From contig NC_090989.1 in assembly GCF_041146395.1 (NCBI RefSeq), positions 218,210,843-218,274,842 on the forward strand: 64,000 nucleotides of DNA. Direction: 5' to 3'. The notes below the pieces were generated by a model. That model was not told the DNA's origin. It made no database searches and saw only the letters and a program-made list of their open reading frames with translations. The stretch's first letter is position 1. The number at the start of each line of letters is the position of its first letter. Below, piece by piece: positions 41,986 to 55,590 of this stretch. Made by a program: the position numbers and the translations under genes. The stretch comes from Eulemur rufifrons (taxonomy: Eukaryota > Chordata > Mammalia > Primates > Lemuridae).

Positions 41986-42900
41986 TCATATATTCATTCT
42001 ACAAATATTTTTGAGAAGCTACTCTATATCAGGTCAAGGTACAGATTAAAAAACAAAGGCATTCCTTTGAGGCATCTTACAATAATATTATTTCATGTCA
42101 TGATGCAATGAATGCTATGCCTATTGTGGGAGCCCAAAGAAAAAAGTGTCTAACTCAATCTGGGAGAGGCAGAAAAATAACTACAGAAGAGTTTGTCACA
42201 TGAAGAGAAAGACGTACCTCAGGTAGAGGAACTGATATTATGAAGGCACAGATAGAAAACTATAATAGCTCTAGGCTAGGCAATTTCTGACATATCTTTC
42301 ATCTTTCCAACCCTTATCTCTTTACAAACAATCTCCCCTTTACGGAGGAAAGAAGGGAGGTTCAGAAAGAGTGAACAACTCTAGACCAGTTTCTACAGAG
42401 TTAGTAAACAGTGTTTTGAAATTGACTCTGTCTTTTCAAAAGAAGTCTCATGTGTTTGCAACAAGGGTGCCTGGAGGAGATGGGGAGAAATGAGACTCGG
42501 GTGGAATTTGTGACTGGAGCAGGGACAGCTGAGTCTGCAGGACAAGGAATTTCACTTCATAGGATTTTTGGATTTTGTCTGGTAGGCAACTGGAAGCTAG
42601 TGGAAGCTGTAAGGCAGAAGAGTGACGTGGTCCGTGTTTTGCTTTGGAAGGGTGACCCTGGTCATAGCAAAGATAAGATGGTATTAGCTAGTACGTGAGA
42701 TTATTCATGCTGTTGTGAAAACTCAGGCAAGCTATGAGGAGGCTCTAGGATAGGTGGTAATAAAAGAGATGGAGTGGAGGGGCTAGATTCAAGACAATTC
42801 TGAAACAGAATGAGCAGGACCTGCAGATGAGTCAGTGAGACAGAGAAAACATTAAATATAGCAGATGCTTGACCAATGTTGAGTTGTGAAGGTAATATTG
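41985..42900 (+). repeat. Ancient LINE-type (L2-like) repeat
   Basis: It opens with ATTCATTCTACAAATATTTT TGAGAAGC and later has GTAAGGCAGAAGAGTGACGT GGTC and CTCAGGCAAGCTATGAGGAG GC. This is a long degraded copy of a common old mammalian repeat whose name I cannot confirm. Confidence 0.4.
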
Positions 42901-42904
42901 AAAA

Positions 42905-42931
42905 TGTCCATCCATCCATCCATCCATCCAT
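42905..42931 (+). repeat. (CCAT)n microsatellite
   Basis: About six uninterrupted CCAT units; probably polymorphic. Confidence 0.9.
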
Positions 42932-44252
42932 CCTCCCACTGTCTGCCTTAGCTCACAAAGGATTTGAAAAAGTTAAGATTGATTCTTTTTTTGATTTCAA
43001 AGCCTAAGCACTCTAAATGGCTTTGAAGTCAAACAGTAAGCATTGAAGGCTCTGAAGTCAAACAATGCAATTATTTCCCATGACCTTGTGGTGAGAAATA
43101 AAAGTCAAATCTTTTTTGGCCATAAGGCTTATAAATGGCAACACAGACAAAGGCACAGTAGCAGCAGTTGCAGACTCATTGCATCCCTCCTTCGCTTTCT
43201 CCCACTGTTCTGCAGTGCAGAGGTGAGCCACGTGCGAGAACCAACTTGACCCTCTCAAAGCTCAGGTTGATAAAACACAGGGTAACGCTAGACTTGGTCT
43301 CATGGGAGCAAGGCTAGAGGGCTTATTCTGTCAATTAGAAAGATGCCTGAACATCAGAGGAGATGGTTTGCTTGGACTGAGAGTCTGCAGTTGTGAAAAG
43401 GGGAGAAGGACTTAAAAAGAAGGGATAAAGGGAGAGACAATGAATACAGTATGCAAAGTTCCTGCTGGGAGCCAAAGGAACTTTCAAGAGTCCTTGCCTG
43501 GAAAAGTAGAAAAGGTAATAGTAAACGTAGTCCTCTCCAGGGACCAACCACATGAGAAGGTGCAGACAAAGGAGGCTAAGGTAAAAGAGGATACGGAATC
43601 TTTCTGGGCAATCTCACCTCCTTCATCCATTACCCTGACTTGGATTGCAGCTGTTTCTCAGAGCTCAGTTTTTGTTGGATTCTTTGACTAGCTTGGGCTG
43701 CAGATGGTACATGTCGAAGAAGTTGTCAGCCTGATCTGTGCTAGGAAAATTGGTCCAACAGCAATATGGCCCAGATAACTAACTAATGGAAAATCCTATC
43801 ACCTTCCAAAGTGATGTGCATGGACTCTACACTCCGCTCTTCCTGAGACCAAGAATGAGGCTGAAGATTCCTTAAATGGATGTGAAAGGGAACCTGTAGT
43901 GAAAATGCAGCTACATCTTCTCAGTAGTTAAGATTCTCTGCATATGTTCAGTGAGACAGAGGTTTGTTTGTTCTCAACTCACTGAGAGTATATGGGCTGC
44001 GTTGATAATTAATAAAATGATGTTGAGGAATGAGAAAAACTATTTCATATGCTCAGTCCAGTCACTCCTTTTCAATCATAATGAGGCCAAATGAGAACAC
44101 TAATGCAAACAGGGAAAATTAGATATGCATTATAGGTTAATATTAAGTCTATGTTCCTTATACTCTATTTGTTAATTTCATGAAAAATAGCTTGCTCTCA
44201 CTTTCTCTCACTTCTTTTTCCTTCTATATCCCCATAGATCTGAACACACAAA

Positions 44253-44558
44253 ACTTTTTTTTTTTGTTTCTTTTTTTTGAGACAGAGTCTTGCTCTGTTG
44301 CCCAGGCTGGAGTGCCATGGTGTCGTCATGCTCACTGCAGCCTCAGACTCCTGGACTCAAGCAGTCCCCCTGCTTCAGTCTTCCTAGTAGCTGGGACTAC
44401 CTGCTTGTGCCACCATGCCCAGCTAATTTTTTATTTTTTGTAGAGACGAGGTCTTACTATGTTGCTCAGGCTAGTCCTGAACTCCTGGCCTCAAGCAATT
44501 CTCCCACTTCAGCCTCCCAAAATGTTGGAATTATAGGCGTTAGCCACTGCACACAGCC
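44253..44558 (-). repeat. Alu SINE, minus strand
   Basis: T-rich start, GAGACAGAGTCTTGCTCTGT, both arms, GTAGAGACGAGG, and a terminal CACTGCACACAGCC. Old dimeric Alu. Confidence 0.93.
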
Positions 44559-45038
44559 AAAAATTTTTCCTCCCTATAAAATTGCTGTTTTGTTTCAGAC
44601 TTTGACCCTGATACTATTCTTGGAGGCAGGCTTATTTGAACCCAAGATTTATACCCAATTAACAGAATTTATAACTTCTTTTTAAGTAATTTTGTGGGAT
44701 AGAAATGACAATGTATGATTCAAATGAAAGAATAATCCTAGAAGCTTTAAAATACTTGATATAGATAAACATATTTCTCTATCATTTTTGATGACAAACT
44801 ATTTTAAAATATTGTTAAAACTGTCATACTTCCCTAGAAGTCTTAAGGGTAATCTTAACTCCACTTTTGATGCAGGTAGTAAGAAGAGAGAAATTAAATT
44901 TTTGGAGGGAAAATTGGAATAAAATTGATATTATCAATAGTGTGTGCAATAAGTATAGAACCCTAGAGCTGAAACTAACCTCCTTCCTCCATTTCCAAAT
45001 GGACTGTATCTCAATAACCCTAGAAATGAGTTGGGTCT

Positions 45039-45066
45039 CTCCCCTCTCTCTCTCTCCCTCTCTCTG
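45039..45066 (+). repeat. (TC)n-rich low-complexity tract
   Basis: Short CT/CCT microsatellite-like run. Confidence 0.6.
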
Positions 45067-46276
45067 ACTGTAAAGAATTTCCACACTTCCACCCCATCCT
45101 CAGTACACTTCATTATGATCCATTAAATAAATCAAGTAGTAACAAAGGAAGTCCTCTTTAAGGCATTTATAGCATGGTTGAGATGTACGTGATAAAGTTT
45201 ACACAGGTAAATGGAGTTTTAAAATATCAGATGATGTAAAAAAATGTAAGATTAATATTTTGAAGCAATTTTAAAGAATATATGAAAAATAACTTTTGTT
45301 ACATATTGGTCCACGGAGTTAAGTGAAGTTTGGAAACAAGTCATCTAAATTACCTAATTCTAGGTAGAAAAAAAAAAGGCTACATCTGCTTATTTTGGTG
45401 AGAAATAAGTAAACTGACAAGCAAGGTGACAATTTCTTGTTTATAACTGTGATATTATAAAATGAGGACCAGCTTGCAGCTACTAAAATAGCAAGTGACC
45501 TTCTGCAGCTCAGATTTCAACCACTCAGCGGGTTTTTTCCACCAAAGTGGCTTATTTTAGCTCTCACTAGACATTTCAGCAAATGGTGCTCTCCAAAGGC
45601 TATGGTGTCTCAGACACGGATTGCACCGGTGGATTCATTAGAATTCCACATCCTGGGAGTGGGGAAAGTTGAGTACATCTTTAAAAACTGCTGCTTTCAG
45701 TGTTATTACCAAGAGCACCCAGTGGCCCAACTGCACCAAGGCGAGAAAGCTGAGGCTCAAAGCTATATATAGCTCTGGAGGGTGTTGTGCCTGAACTTCC
45801 TAATTCTCTCCTCTGCCTCCTCCTTTTTTTTTTCCTTGTGAGAAAGAATGGTTTCTTTTTGGTGAACTATACCCTCTATTCATTTTCTTCCACGAGGGAT
45901 TTTTTTTTTAAACTTGGAAGTATTCTTCCTAAAATACTATATCTGAGCCTCAATCAAAATGATTAATGGATTTTTAATTTGCCACTTGCCTTAAGGATCT
46001 AGACAACCACTGAATTCTCTGTTTAGTTTATACTACTCGTGTGAAAGTGGAATTCTTAGGGGATTCACTTTGAATTAATGCCAGGATATCTCTATGGACT
46101 TGCTCAAGGCATATTTTAAGTGCCTGCATTCGGTTTTCATAATTTCGGGATTCCTCAGAATCCCTGCTCTGAAGTGGTAACTATAATATAGTAAAACAAT
46201 CTGTTGAAAGGTGAAACATTTAACCAAATGCACATTTGGCCTTTTGACAGGAGACCACTGGTTTTGCAAGTTTTCT

Positions 46277-46322
46277 TTTTTTTTTTTTTAATTTATTTTT
46301 ATTTCAGGATATAATGAGGGTA
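46277..46322 (-). mobile_element. 46-bp L1 3'-tail insertion with target duplication
   Basis: A T-run and TTTATTTCAGGATATAATGA GGGTA, the reverse of a primate L1 tail, lies between perfect copies of CAAGTTTTCT (46267-46276 and 46323-46332). Only the last few dozen bases of L1 were copied. Confidence 0.75.
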
Positions 46323-47364
46323 CAAGTTTTCTGTCATTAAATAAAACAAGTCTAGTGCTAACGTCAGAAAAGACAATGTCATTTAAAGACCTTTCTGATT
46401 TTTCTAATCTCTGTTTAGAGATCATTATTTTTAGCATAAATAGAATTCTGCTGTCAGAATAAAAATATCAGTAATACTTAAGTTTAAAACAGCAATCTAC
46501 TAGTGATCTGTAGCCTCAAAAGAAAAGGAGTAGATTTAACATTTGGGCTCCTCAAATTCTTTTAAGCAGAAATTGGGGCATAAATAATCTATAACTTATT
46601 TGTCGGCTCAGTTCATGGTCCACCCACTCATTACTCTGTCCCCAATGAATGAGGATGGCTTCTAATCTCCTTTTCATGTAAATTCTATTGCCAGGTTTAT
46701 ATCAGAGAATGGCATAACTGATTTTTACTTCATGTAGACCTGAATGTTCTAAAACCAATTTGTTCTTAGAGTTCTTCAGAAAAAAATATATTGATAAAAT
46801 ATGAGATTGTTTAATTAACTTAAAATAATAATGAAAATATGATAAAACAAAGAAAAAATCTGATTAATACAAATAACAGCAATATCTGGGTAAGGACTGA
46901 ATGAACAAATTAGTATAATGGTTAACATTTTCTCAAATTTCAGGAAGCTATAGTAAGATAGCATTTTACTAGAAGGTAAGAAAGAAGGAAATAAAGAAGA
47001 AGAACCGAAAGACCCTATATAGCATTTGCGTTTAAGCAGAGTATATCTAAAGGTAAACAATCACAAGCAGCTAAAACAAGTTAAATTTCTAAGACGGTGC
47101 TTTCTTAATTATTTAATAACGGAAAGCTGTTTTGGATCACAAGCATTTTGTTTTACTGCAATAGTGCACGTCTAATTTTGGGAAATTACAGTTTCCTTTC
47201 CTGAAACTAGTTGACGAAATTGAGAAAGAATCTATTATGAAAACATTACATTTTAAGTTAACTGTCATAGTAAAAGTCCTCCTTCACAGAACAATAGGAA
47301 AAGATGAACTTACTTAAATGTTCTGCAATTAATAAATATTAAGGGAGCTATATGGCAAGACAGA

Positions 47365-47480
47365 GAAAGTCCACACGGCCCCTTTCAGTCTTTTAGATTG
47401 TGCCTTTGGGGAAATCACTTAACCTCTTTAACTCTTAGTTTTTTTGGGTTTGATTCTCCATCTGCAGAAGGATTTGGCAG
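47365..47480 (+). repeat. MIR SINE fragment
   Basis: GGGGAAATCACTTAACCTCT TTAACTCTTAGTTTTT and TCTCCATCTGCAGAAGG resemble the MIR core. Confidence 0.55.
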
Positions 47481-50029
47481 CAGCAACATTTTCTAAAGGC
47501 TGTGTGAAGCACGACAACTTGGGTCTGAGAGGCTACGTGGGAATTTTTCTTTGTTTTGATGCATGAGGGAGAAGTCTCGCAGAGTCATGGACCATGAGAG
47601 TACAGCACACAGTCTTAAAAGCACTTGAAGAGTCTTAGATGGGACGAAAAAAAGCAATACAATCTGGAGGCCATTAAAATCCTTCCTCACTCTCCCTTAA
47701 AAACTGCACCTCCACACGCCACCCAAAAGACAACCACTGGGACACAGATGATGAAACCTAATTACGGAAATTGCTCAGGGCCATCATTAGGATTGATTTT
47801 TTACTATTTGAATTTTGTTGACATATGGATTGATTGTTAACTTAAACAGAAGCACCCCCTCCCCCCTTTGGGAAGTTTAGTCAATGCATTTCTGACCTTC
47901 AGGAAGAACTAATTTAGAGGTAATCTTTGGAGGCCATTTTTACATTTTCAAACACTTAACCTAAAATTTAAAAAGTAATTTGATTACTTCCATAGTGCAT
48001 TTAGTTAACTAATGTTTTAAAAGAAGTGTTTTCTTATGGCTTCTTATTACATCAAATTGTTGCAGAACAAACCTGTCTGAAAACCAAGTAGCAATTCCCC
48101 AAAAGGCCCCATAAATATGGCTCAAATTTCCATAGCAAATTCATTCTCCTCAGTATTAAGATTATGTTGTTGACAGAAAGCTTACATCCCAAAACAAAAT
48201 AAAATAAAACAAACAAAAAGTTTTTGCAGCTGAAAACCTTTCCAACAGGTTTCCCCACATTTGTAAACATCACAGAAATAAATACCGTACTGGTTAGCAA
48301 AGAGTGCTTGTTACGTTGGTTGTATGACTAATGACCAAAGTGTACTGACCTCCATCAACCTGGAGATCACCTGGCATTTCTGTATTCCATGGCCCATATA
48401 GTGTTATAATCCTAACCAGCTCTTCCAAAAATAGGTACTTGAATATGTGGCCAATGTAGTACATATCCATCCCAGCCAGTGGAAAAGCAATTCAGAGCTC
48501 CAAGAGCCAATGTCAAAGCTTGCAATGCCTTAAAAGTGTGGCTTGTCTGCAGTATATCTTGAAATACTATTCAATGTGCAAATTGTCTGTAGAGGCTGTT
48601 TCAGAGGTCACCTCATATATGCAAACATTCTCTCTTCCTACGAGTCCCAGGCAGAACCTTCCGAAATCATCTTTCCTTTTGCTTACTGCAGAATATTTCA
48701 ATATGTACTATGGCTTTTGAAATTGAGTGTATAAAATGGAATTAGCTTTTCAGTAGCTTCTCAATAACATTTTTTTTGTTGGTAGATTTTAGAATCTTCT
48801 TATGAGGTTCTGAATTCTAAGTCAAAAATTAATCCCGAACTAGTATCTCCAGGGGAAGTCCACTGAACAAGATCAATTTTACACAATTTTAACTTAAAAT
48901 AGAAAAGGTGCTTTAGAAGATTGATCTAATATAGTGATTTCTAGCACATTAAAGAAAGCTGTATTAACAGGTAAAAGCACGTGGTGACTAATATGCACAT
49001 ATGTACTGTTAAGTAGCTATGTATGTTTAAGAGTACTTGAATTGAGCATGTATGTGTGTGCTGCTTGTGATATAAATTGTCTCTATATTTGTTTGGAAGC
49101 TTGCTGGTCACAGAGTGCTTTGTATACATTATATCATTTATTCCAGTTGTGGGGAATCACTGCACACATTACTAGGTGATTGTAGACCATCTTTGGGGGG
49201 TTATTAGAGGATACTTAGAAAGACATGCATTTGGATGACCCTAGGGAAGAACCGTAGAGTCCTTGGTTCCAGGTACCCTCCAGGATAATTCACCACTGTG
49301 AACTGGTTAATAGCATAGTTGTAACTATGGTAGAGACCCTAGGAATATGGAAAATTGGCCTCACACTTGGGGAGTTCCTTTTTGAGATAGAAGCATCCTT
49401 GGGGAGATATTTTGTGGGTGGCAAAGAACAAGGTGGTGTTAAAATTTCAGGAGTCAAGTAAGTCCCTCTCCAGTGACCCAGGTGACCTGGGTAGGTTGGC
49501 TCCTTAGTAGTCAAGAAAATATCTTCATTGTATGAACATGTATTTGTTTTTCCCTCAAGAGGGGCTTGGAAGTGACCAGGTTGTACTGAGCTCAGGAGGA
49601 CAGGTGCTTTTGCCCGGAAGCTGTATCTGTACAGCTGCTGATGCCTTAACTTGATTGCATGTGAACTTGGGGTGATTTGGAATTGGCTACCCCCCTCTCC
49701 TGGAGCTTCCCCTGTTGTTCATTTTAATCTGATTTCTTTTTCTTTTTTTCCCAGGAGGGTGGATGAAGAGGCTGGTGAACATTTCTGGTTTGATTGTGGT
49801 TATTAGCTGCATATTTGGCAGGGTCATTCCACCCAGTGAAGGCCCCGAGTGTTGTCCTGCTCCTTGGGAGGGAGGCGTGCTGGCCACTGCCATTGACAAG
49901 TTCATCAGCATCATTCAGGATTGCCTAGTAACCTCAAGGTCTCCTCCTCTCCGTGTGAAGTGGCTATAACAAGGGGACAATTTGTGCACATGACCAAAGC
50001 CCTCCAGGAGGCGAGAGAATCATAATCCT

Positions 50030-50145
50030 TCAGTCATTTAGTCCAACTGTTTAATTTTTCAGATGATGAGACAGAGCCTCAGACAGCTAAACTAATTTGA
50101 ACAAGTTCACATGGCTAGCATGCAGAGTTAGGACACCCAATTTCA
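50030..50145 (-). repeat. Ancient MIR-like fragment
   Basis: CATTTAGTCCAACTGTTTAA TTTTTCAGATGATGAGACAG AGCCTCAGACAG follows the same old pattern as 32070-32190. Confidence 0.5.
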
Positions 50146-50334
50146 ATGTACTTTCCCCAGACTGCTTGCAAAGGGTGTGTGTTTGGGGTGAGCGTCAGAC
50201 AGGAGTAGATGACAATGGAAGTTTACAAGATATTTTCCCTTGAGGAAAGAAAGAAAAAGCTAAAGACACTGGTTTTCCTTTCCCCGTACTGTTTAACTAT
50301 TTTTTTCTTGCTAGCTTAGTCTACTTCTCTCTGG

Positions 50335-50650
50335 GTTTTTTTTAGTCCTGGCTGTTGCCCTGGCTAGAGTGCTGTGGCATCAGCCCAGCTCACAGTAACC
50401 TCAAACTCCTGGGCTCAAGTGATCCTCCTGCCTCAGCCTCCTGAGTAGCTGGGACTACAGTCATGCACCACCATGCCTGGCTAATTTTTCTATATATATT
50501 TTTAGCTGTCCATATAATTTCTTTCTATTTTCAGTAGAGATGGGGTCTTGCTCTTGCTCAGGCTGGTCTTGAACTCCTGAGCTCAAACAATCTGCCCGCC
50601 TCGGCCTCCCAGAGTGTTAGGATTACAGGCGTGAGCCATCGTGCCCGGCC
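50335..50650 (-). repeat. Strepsirrhine-type Alu SINE, minus strand
   Basis: Ends GTGAGCCATCGTGCCCGGCC and has the long lemur-type middle (TATATATTTTTAGCTGTCCA, TAATTTCTTTCTATTTTCAG). CTACTTCT at 50321-50328 and 50650-50657 may be the target duplication. The tail end is degraded. Confidence 0.93.
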
Positions 50651-52099
50651 TACTTCTATTTGTTTTCATGACCTACTAGACAGTTACTCCTAAATTGAAT
50701 GCCTATCTGTATTTAATACAGTGTGTTATCACAGGACACAAGAAATATATAGCAAAAGTTAAATTCTAGTCTCTGTATCAATTTTGCATGGGTAAATATG
50801 CATAATAGATTTAAACAGTTGTAAAATATTTATCCATAAAAGCATATGTCATTAAAGGTGCTGCTTTAAGACCACAGCATCTGCTTGGGATTCTCAATAA
50901 GCAACAACTGAAACATCACCAACTTTTATGGAATTCTGTAAAATAAAGCACTACTGGTAATATCTTCTGTATTTCTATGTATGCTTGATAGAATAAGTAG
51001 TACTTTACAGGGACTAGATCACTTTTAGGCCAGTCCCTTTTTGTAATTTCTAGCTATTAATACTCAGTTTCTGTAATAGATTAATTAAAAAAAAATTATA
51101 TCTATTTTTGATGCTTAAAATTCTAGGTTCTATAACTAGAACACAAAAGAAATATGAAAATAAATCTCTGGTAAGACTATAAACTATGAAAATAAATCTA
51201 TGTTTAAGAATATATAATGAATATATGATGAATGTAATGAATATATTCATATAATGAAGATATGATGAATTCACATTTCATCATCTTTATCTGGAGAGAA
51301 AATTAATGAGTACAATAGCAAACCCAGGTGAGGTACATGAAAGGCAACTTTATCCCCTTAGTGTTATAGCTAATTTGATGAATTTTCTTTTCTTTTTAAA
51401 AAGCATATTGTTTGGTTGTTTGAATAGTCTTGTTGTATGGGACCTCGTAGATACATTGTCAATCACCTTTCAGCTTAAATGAGCTTTCGTTAAGAGTATT
51501 GAATCTGCAGAATCCTACAACCTATCAGAGCACTATGGTTGGGGAGCAAAAACAAGAGGTTCCACTTTCCTTTTCTGCTTCTTTCCTAAGTATCTTTCAG
51601 CTAGTTTCCTCTCCCTGCCACCAACCACCACAAAATTTTATTCCCAAACATATAACACATCCATCATGCCAGTCTGAAGTAAAATTCCAGCTCAGCCGAG
51701 TTAATATTTCTGTCTAAATATTAATTTGCAGATTACTGTTGACTTTCTTTTATTTCATGGCTTCTTTCTCCTATGGGATTTTGAAAAACCCAGGGATGTA
51801 ATTCCTGAAATGTTTCATGGTTTTCTTTTTGCTTACCCACATTTTGTCTTCTATGTTCAAAACTATGGGAATAAAATATTCCTGATAAGAGATGTAGCTC
51901 AGAGTAATCAATACTCGCCATCTCCCTCATCTCCAGGAGAGTGTGGTACCACCGTGCCCAGGATGTATGATATGTGACACTATGAGTTGCAATTACTGCA
52001 TTTATCTTCATAGGTGTTTCCTAGATGATGTGGTCAGAAACCTTGTTCTGCTCTTCTTGAGTGTCTGGCACATTTCAAAAATAGGCTTTTGAAGAAATG

Positions 52100-52330
52100 C
52101 CTGGCAGTCCAGGGCAGTGGAATGACTTACTGTCAGAATTTAAGCTTCACCACTTAACAAACTCTGTGCCCTAGAAACACCCTTAATTCTGGTCCTTAAT
52201 TTCTATATCTGTACAAAGGGACAGTTTCTTCACTGTTGACCTGAAAGCACTGGTGTGAAGCTCAAATTGACTAAAATGCATGAACGGATTTTTTACATTT
52301 CTCTCCAAACATAAAGCATTATTATTAGAG
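52100..52330 (+). repeat. MIR SINE
   Basis: Degenerate MIR pattern with GAATTTAAGCTTCACCACTT, GGTCCTTAATTTCTATATCT GTAC and GGTGTGAAGCTCAAATTGAC. Confidence 0.6.
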
Positions 52331-52954
52331 TCCTTAACCTAGGAAGTTTATTGTTCCTTTGATGAACTTTCAGAAAGACAAGTTTATTTCTTTGGGAGAA
52401 TATTACTAACTCTAATAATGTTCACTTAACTTACTTTTTGGGATCTGCATGCAATTGCTTATGTAGTTGTGCTATGGTTCTTAAACATGCATTTTTATTA
52501 AAAATTTCAAAATCATAAGACTTTATACTACGTGGATTGATCGAAAAATTGTTTTTTTAAAAAGATCTACTTTTAAGATGTCCCACTCTCAGAATAATGA
52601 CCTGGTGGTACACATTTCCTTATTCTCTCAGAAACCAGAGGAAGCAGATCAGGACTTCCAGTAGTCAGGAATGATAAAAATTTTTTTTTGGTGCAACATA
52701 ACTTTGAATTCACCCAGTCAGAATGTGGCGAAAATCAGATTTTCTGTTTTGTCTGCACAGGGTTCTTTCAATGACAGGTTGCCACCAACCAGATTGATTT
52801 AGACACCCATTAATCAAATCAAGTCAAAATGTCAGCATGTGAACTCCGTAAGCTGCAGTTTGTAGCACTTAGAAGGATGTCAGATAGGCAGCAAACACCA
52901 AAGGTGTTTTTCTGTGAGAATGCCAACTAGCTTGTGAAGGACCATCATTGTTTG

Positions 52955-53160
52955 CTGGGAGGAAATACACTATACTGGTTACTCAGACCTGGGCTCTTAT
53001 GTATTCTTTTGCTTTTTACAAGGTATGTAACTTCTGAGCCTCTATTTTTCATCTGTAAAACGGGTATACAAATACGTAACAGGCATAGTGGGATTGTTAT
53101 GAGAATTAAATATAGGATGTTGCTTAGAACAATGTAGGTGTTCAATAAAAGGTAATTATA
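52955..53160 (+). repeat. MIR SINE
   Basis: CTGAGCCTCTATTTTTCATC TGTAAAACGGG, GGATTGTTATGAGAATTAAA and a TTCAATAAAAGGTAATTAT tail. Confidence 0.75.
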
Positions 53161-53209
53161 TTACCTTCAATAACCATTTATGTTATTAAGTAATAATTAT
53201 ATCAATTAT

Positions 53210-53430
53210 ATTATTAATAATGATGATGCTTACACATGACAAGTACTGTACTAAGAACCCACAAATGCATATTAACTCATTTAATCCACACACACAGATA
53301 AGGACTATTATTGGCCTAGGTTTACAACTGAGATAAGTTAAATAAATTGCCTAAGGGAAATGGCTTTCAGGCTTTTCAAGTTTTGAACTCGGGCAGTTTG
53401 ATTCCAGAACCAGAGTTGTTAGCCACCGTG
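53210..53430 (-). repeat. MIR SINE, minus strand
   Basis: ATATTAACTCATTTAATCC, GGACTATTATTGGCCTAGGT and GAACTCGGGCAGTTTGATTC CAGAACCAGAG are reversed MIR. Confidence 0.75.
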
Positions 53431-54262
53431 TTGATTCACTGATGCCTTCCTGGCCAATGATACCGTTAAGAACTTAGCGTTTTAGTGAAATGAGTGGCAA
53501 TTTTTTGGACGGTGCAGGAAACACAGTGTATCACACTGCTGTCACTCATCATAGGTGCTTAAGAGTTGACACTCATAGAATGGGTTTGTGTCCACTAGGT
53601 GGCATTGCTGTTTTAACAAAACGTGAACCAAGCGACTATTTAAGTTTAGGAGTCTGCTAAATTTGAGAGCACTTGCAGGACGTTCTATTGCATCCCTTAA
53701 AGTCTGATGGAAGAAGCTGCCAACATTTAGAACATATCTAGAGATCTCTAAAGACTAATTGTATCTTAAAATAATTAAGAAAATATATATGCTAGTTCAT
53801 TTTGCATGTTAATATATGTGCAGAATATATGGATAACTTTTGAGATTATCTATTATAGTCCAGTTCTATCAGTTCATAGAATAGACTCAGGACCAGAGAG
53901 GAAAAATGACTTGTTCAGGCTAACCCAGACCTGATGGTTTTGGCTGCACTTCTCTTTCCACAATACTTCCTTGATGATGCTAAATCACAAAGAAACTGTG
54001 ATTTCTGAACACTTAGAAGATTTCCCTTTTGGGTATGGGGCAGAAGATTGTTCAAAAATTATGATTTTTTGTTTCATTAGGATTTAAATTATGTTCCAAA
54101 TTAATAGTAGAATCAGGAACTTAGATATCGAGTAGCATAAATGCAAAAAAAATGGTGTCTTTTCCTTCTTGAAAAGATTGAGTGACTCTATTTTAAATGA
54201 CTATCCCTATTAGTTGACAATGCAGTTTACGAATACTAAACCCAGGCAGGTAGCAGGTTAAT

Positions 54263-54465
54263 GGAAGAGCACCAGGACTCTGGGATCAGACTGCCTGAGG
54301 AGGATGCTGGCTCTATCACTTAGTAACCATAGGACTCCGGGACGTCATGAGATACCTCTAAGTCTATTTCAGCATCTGTAAAATAGAAATAATATTTTTA
54401 TCTATTTCTGAAGATGTTTGTGAAAATTAAACGTGTAAAGTGCCTGTGATATAGTAGAAACAAGA
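54263..54465 (+). repeat. MIR SINE
   Basis: GACTCTGGGATCAGACTGCC TG, GGCTCTATCACTTAGTAACC and CAGCATCTGTAAAATAGAAA match MIR in order. Confidence 0.8.
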
Positions 54466-54784
54466 TTAAAGATCACAGTAATAATTGACTATTTTTGTTA
54501 TTACAGTTGATGCTTAGTTTTCTATGACTGTCAATTGTGACAGTAATCACAGGTGCCTTATCAACAACTTTACTCATTGTCACATGCTGAATTAGTAAAA
54601 GAGAGAAATAATACTTCAGGTTTATAACTGTGAAACATTGTTTCTTCCTCAGCCAGATGGTACAAGTAGCCAAGAATATGGCCATGTATTTCATTATGTG
54701 TTCACAGCAACTTAATTTAAAACACTTGTAGGCTTTAGGCTCCTGTTTGCAGGTTAGACAGAGAAGGTGACTGAGTACATGGCA

Positions 54785-55025
54785 TAAAACAATAATAGCT
54801 AAGAGTTATTGAGCACTTGCTGAGTCTAACACATTGCTATGTTTTTACAAGTATTAACTCATTTAATTCTCACAACATCCCTGTGAGCTATGGATTGATG
54901 CTTTCCCCTTTTTAAAGATGAGTAAGTTTAAAGATTGAGGAACTTGCTCCCGCTGAAATAAAAAGCCACAGAACCAGGATTTGGATGCATGTAGCCTGGT
55001 TCTTTATGACTCTGCTCTGTTACCT
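54785..55025 (-). repeat. MIR SINE, minus strand
   Basis: GTATTAACTCATTTAATTCT CACAACATCCCTGTGAG and CCACAGAACCAGGATTTGGA are the reversed MIR consensus. Confidence 0.8.
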
Positions 55026-55489
55026 CTTAGGGTGAAATGTGAGGGAGCCTCAGAGGTTCCTGAGCTCTAGACTGCTTTCCCCAGTACGCTAAACACTGCA
55101 ACGAAGCCTGGAATAGCTACGGTTTGCTTAGCTCTTCTAGACTACTGTTAATATGCAACCCTATTACCCAGGAAGGTAATGTGTTAAGCTTACATCAATT
55201 TTTTTATGGCAGTTGGTTGATGAGATTAGCTGGTTAAACATTTAATAGGCTTTTGAGTTTCACAGGGTGAAACAAAGTTGCAACAGGTCAGAAGACAGCT
55301 TGCCTAAGATAGGGCACTCTTGAAGATCGCTCCTTAGGAACTGAAGAAAGAGGATCAGGTTGCTGATGCAATCATGCCTATGACTAGCTTATTTGTTGCT
55401 CTTGTGTTCTGTAACATTCCAGACTACACTCTTTTCATTGCTGTAATTAAGAATCCCATATGGAATTCTTGAATTCCAGATTTACGAGA

Positions 55490-55590
55490 ACCTTAGCTGT
55501 CTTCTGGTCTACTCCCCTGACTTTATAAAGAAGGAAACTGAGATACTGTTTGCTTAAGATTTTAGAGGAAGAGTTGGACCCCTGTTCATT
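55490..55590 (-). repeat. Ancient MIR-like fragment
   Basis: CTTTATAAAGAAGGAAACTG AGATAC with a preceding CTTCTGGTCTACTCC resembles the recurring old SINE pattern. Weak. Confidence 0.4.

Noticed and set aside
44290..44685. 131-codon frame on the plus strand
   Set aside because: It is a translation of an antisense Alu, a well-known source of spurious proteins.
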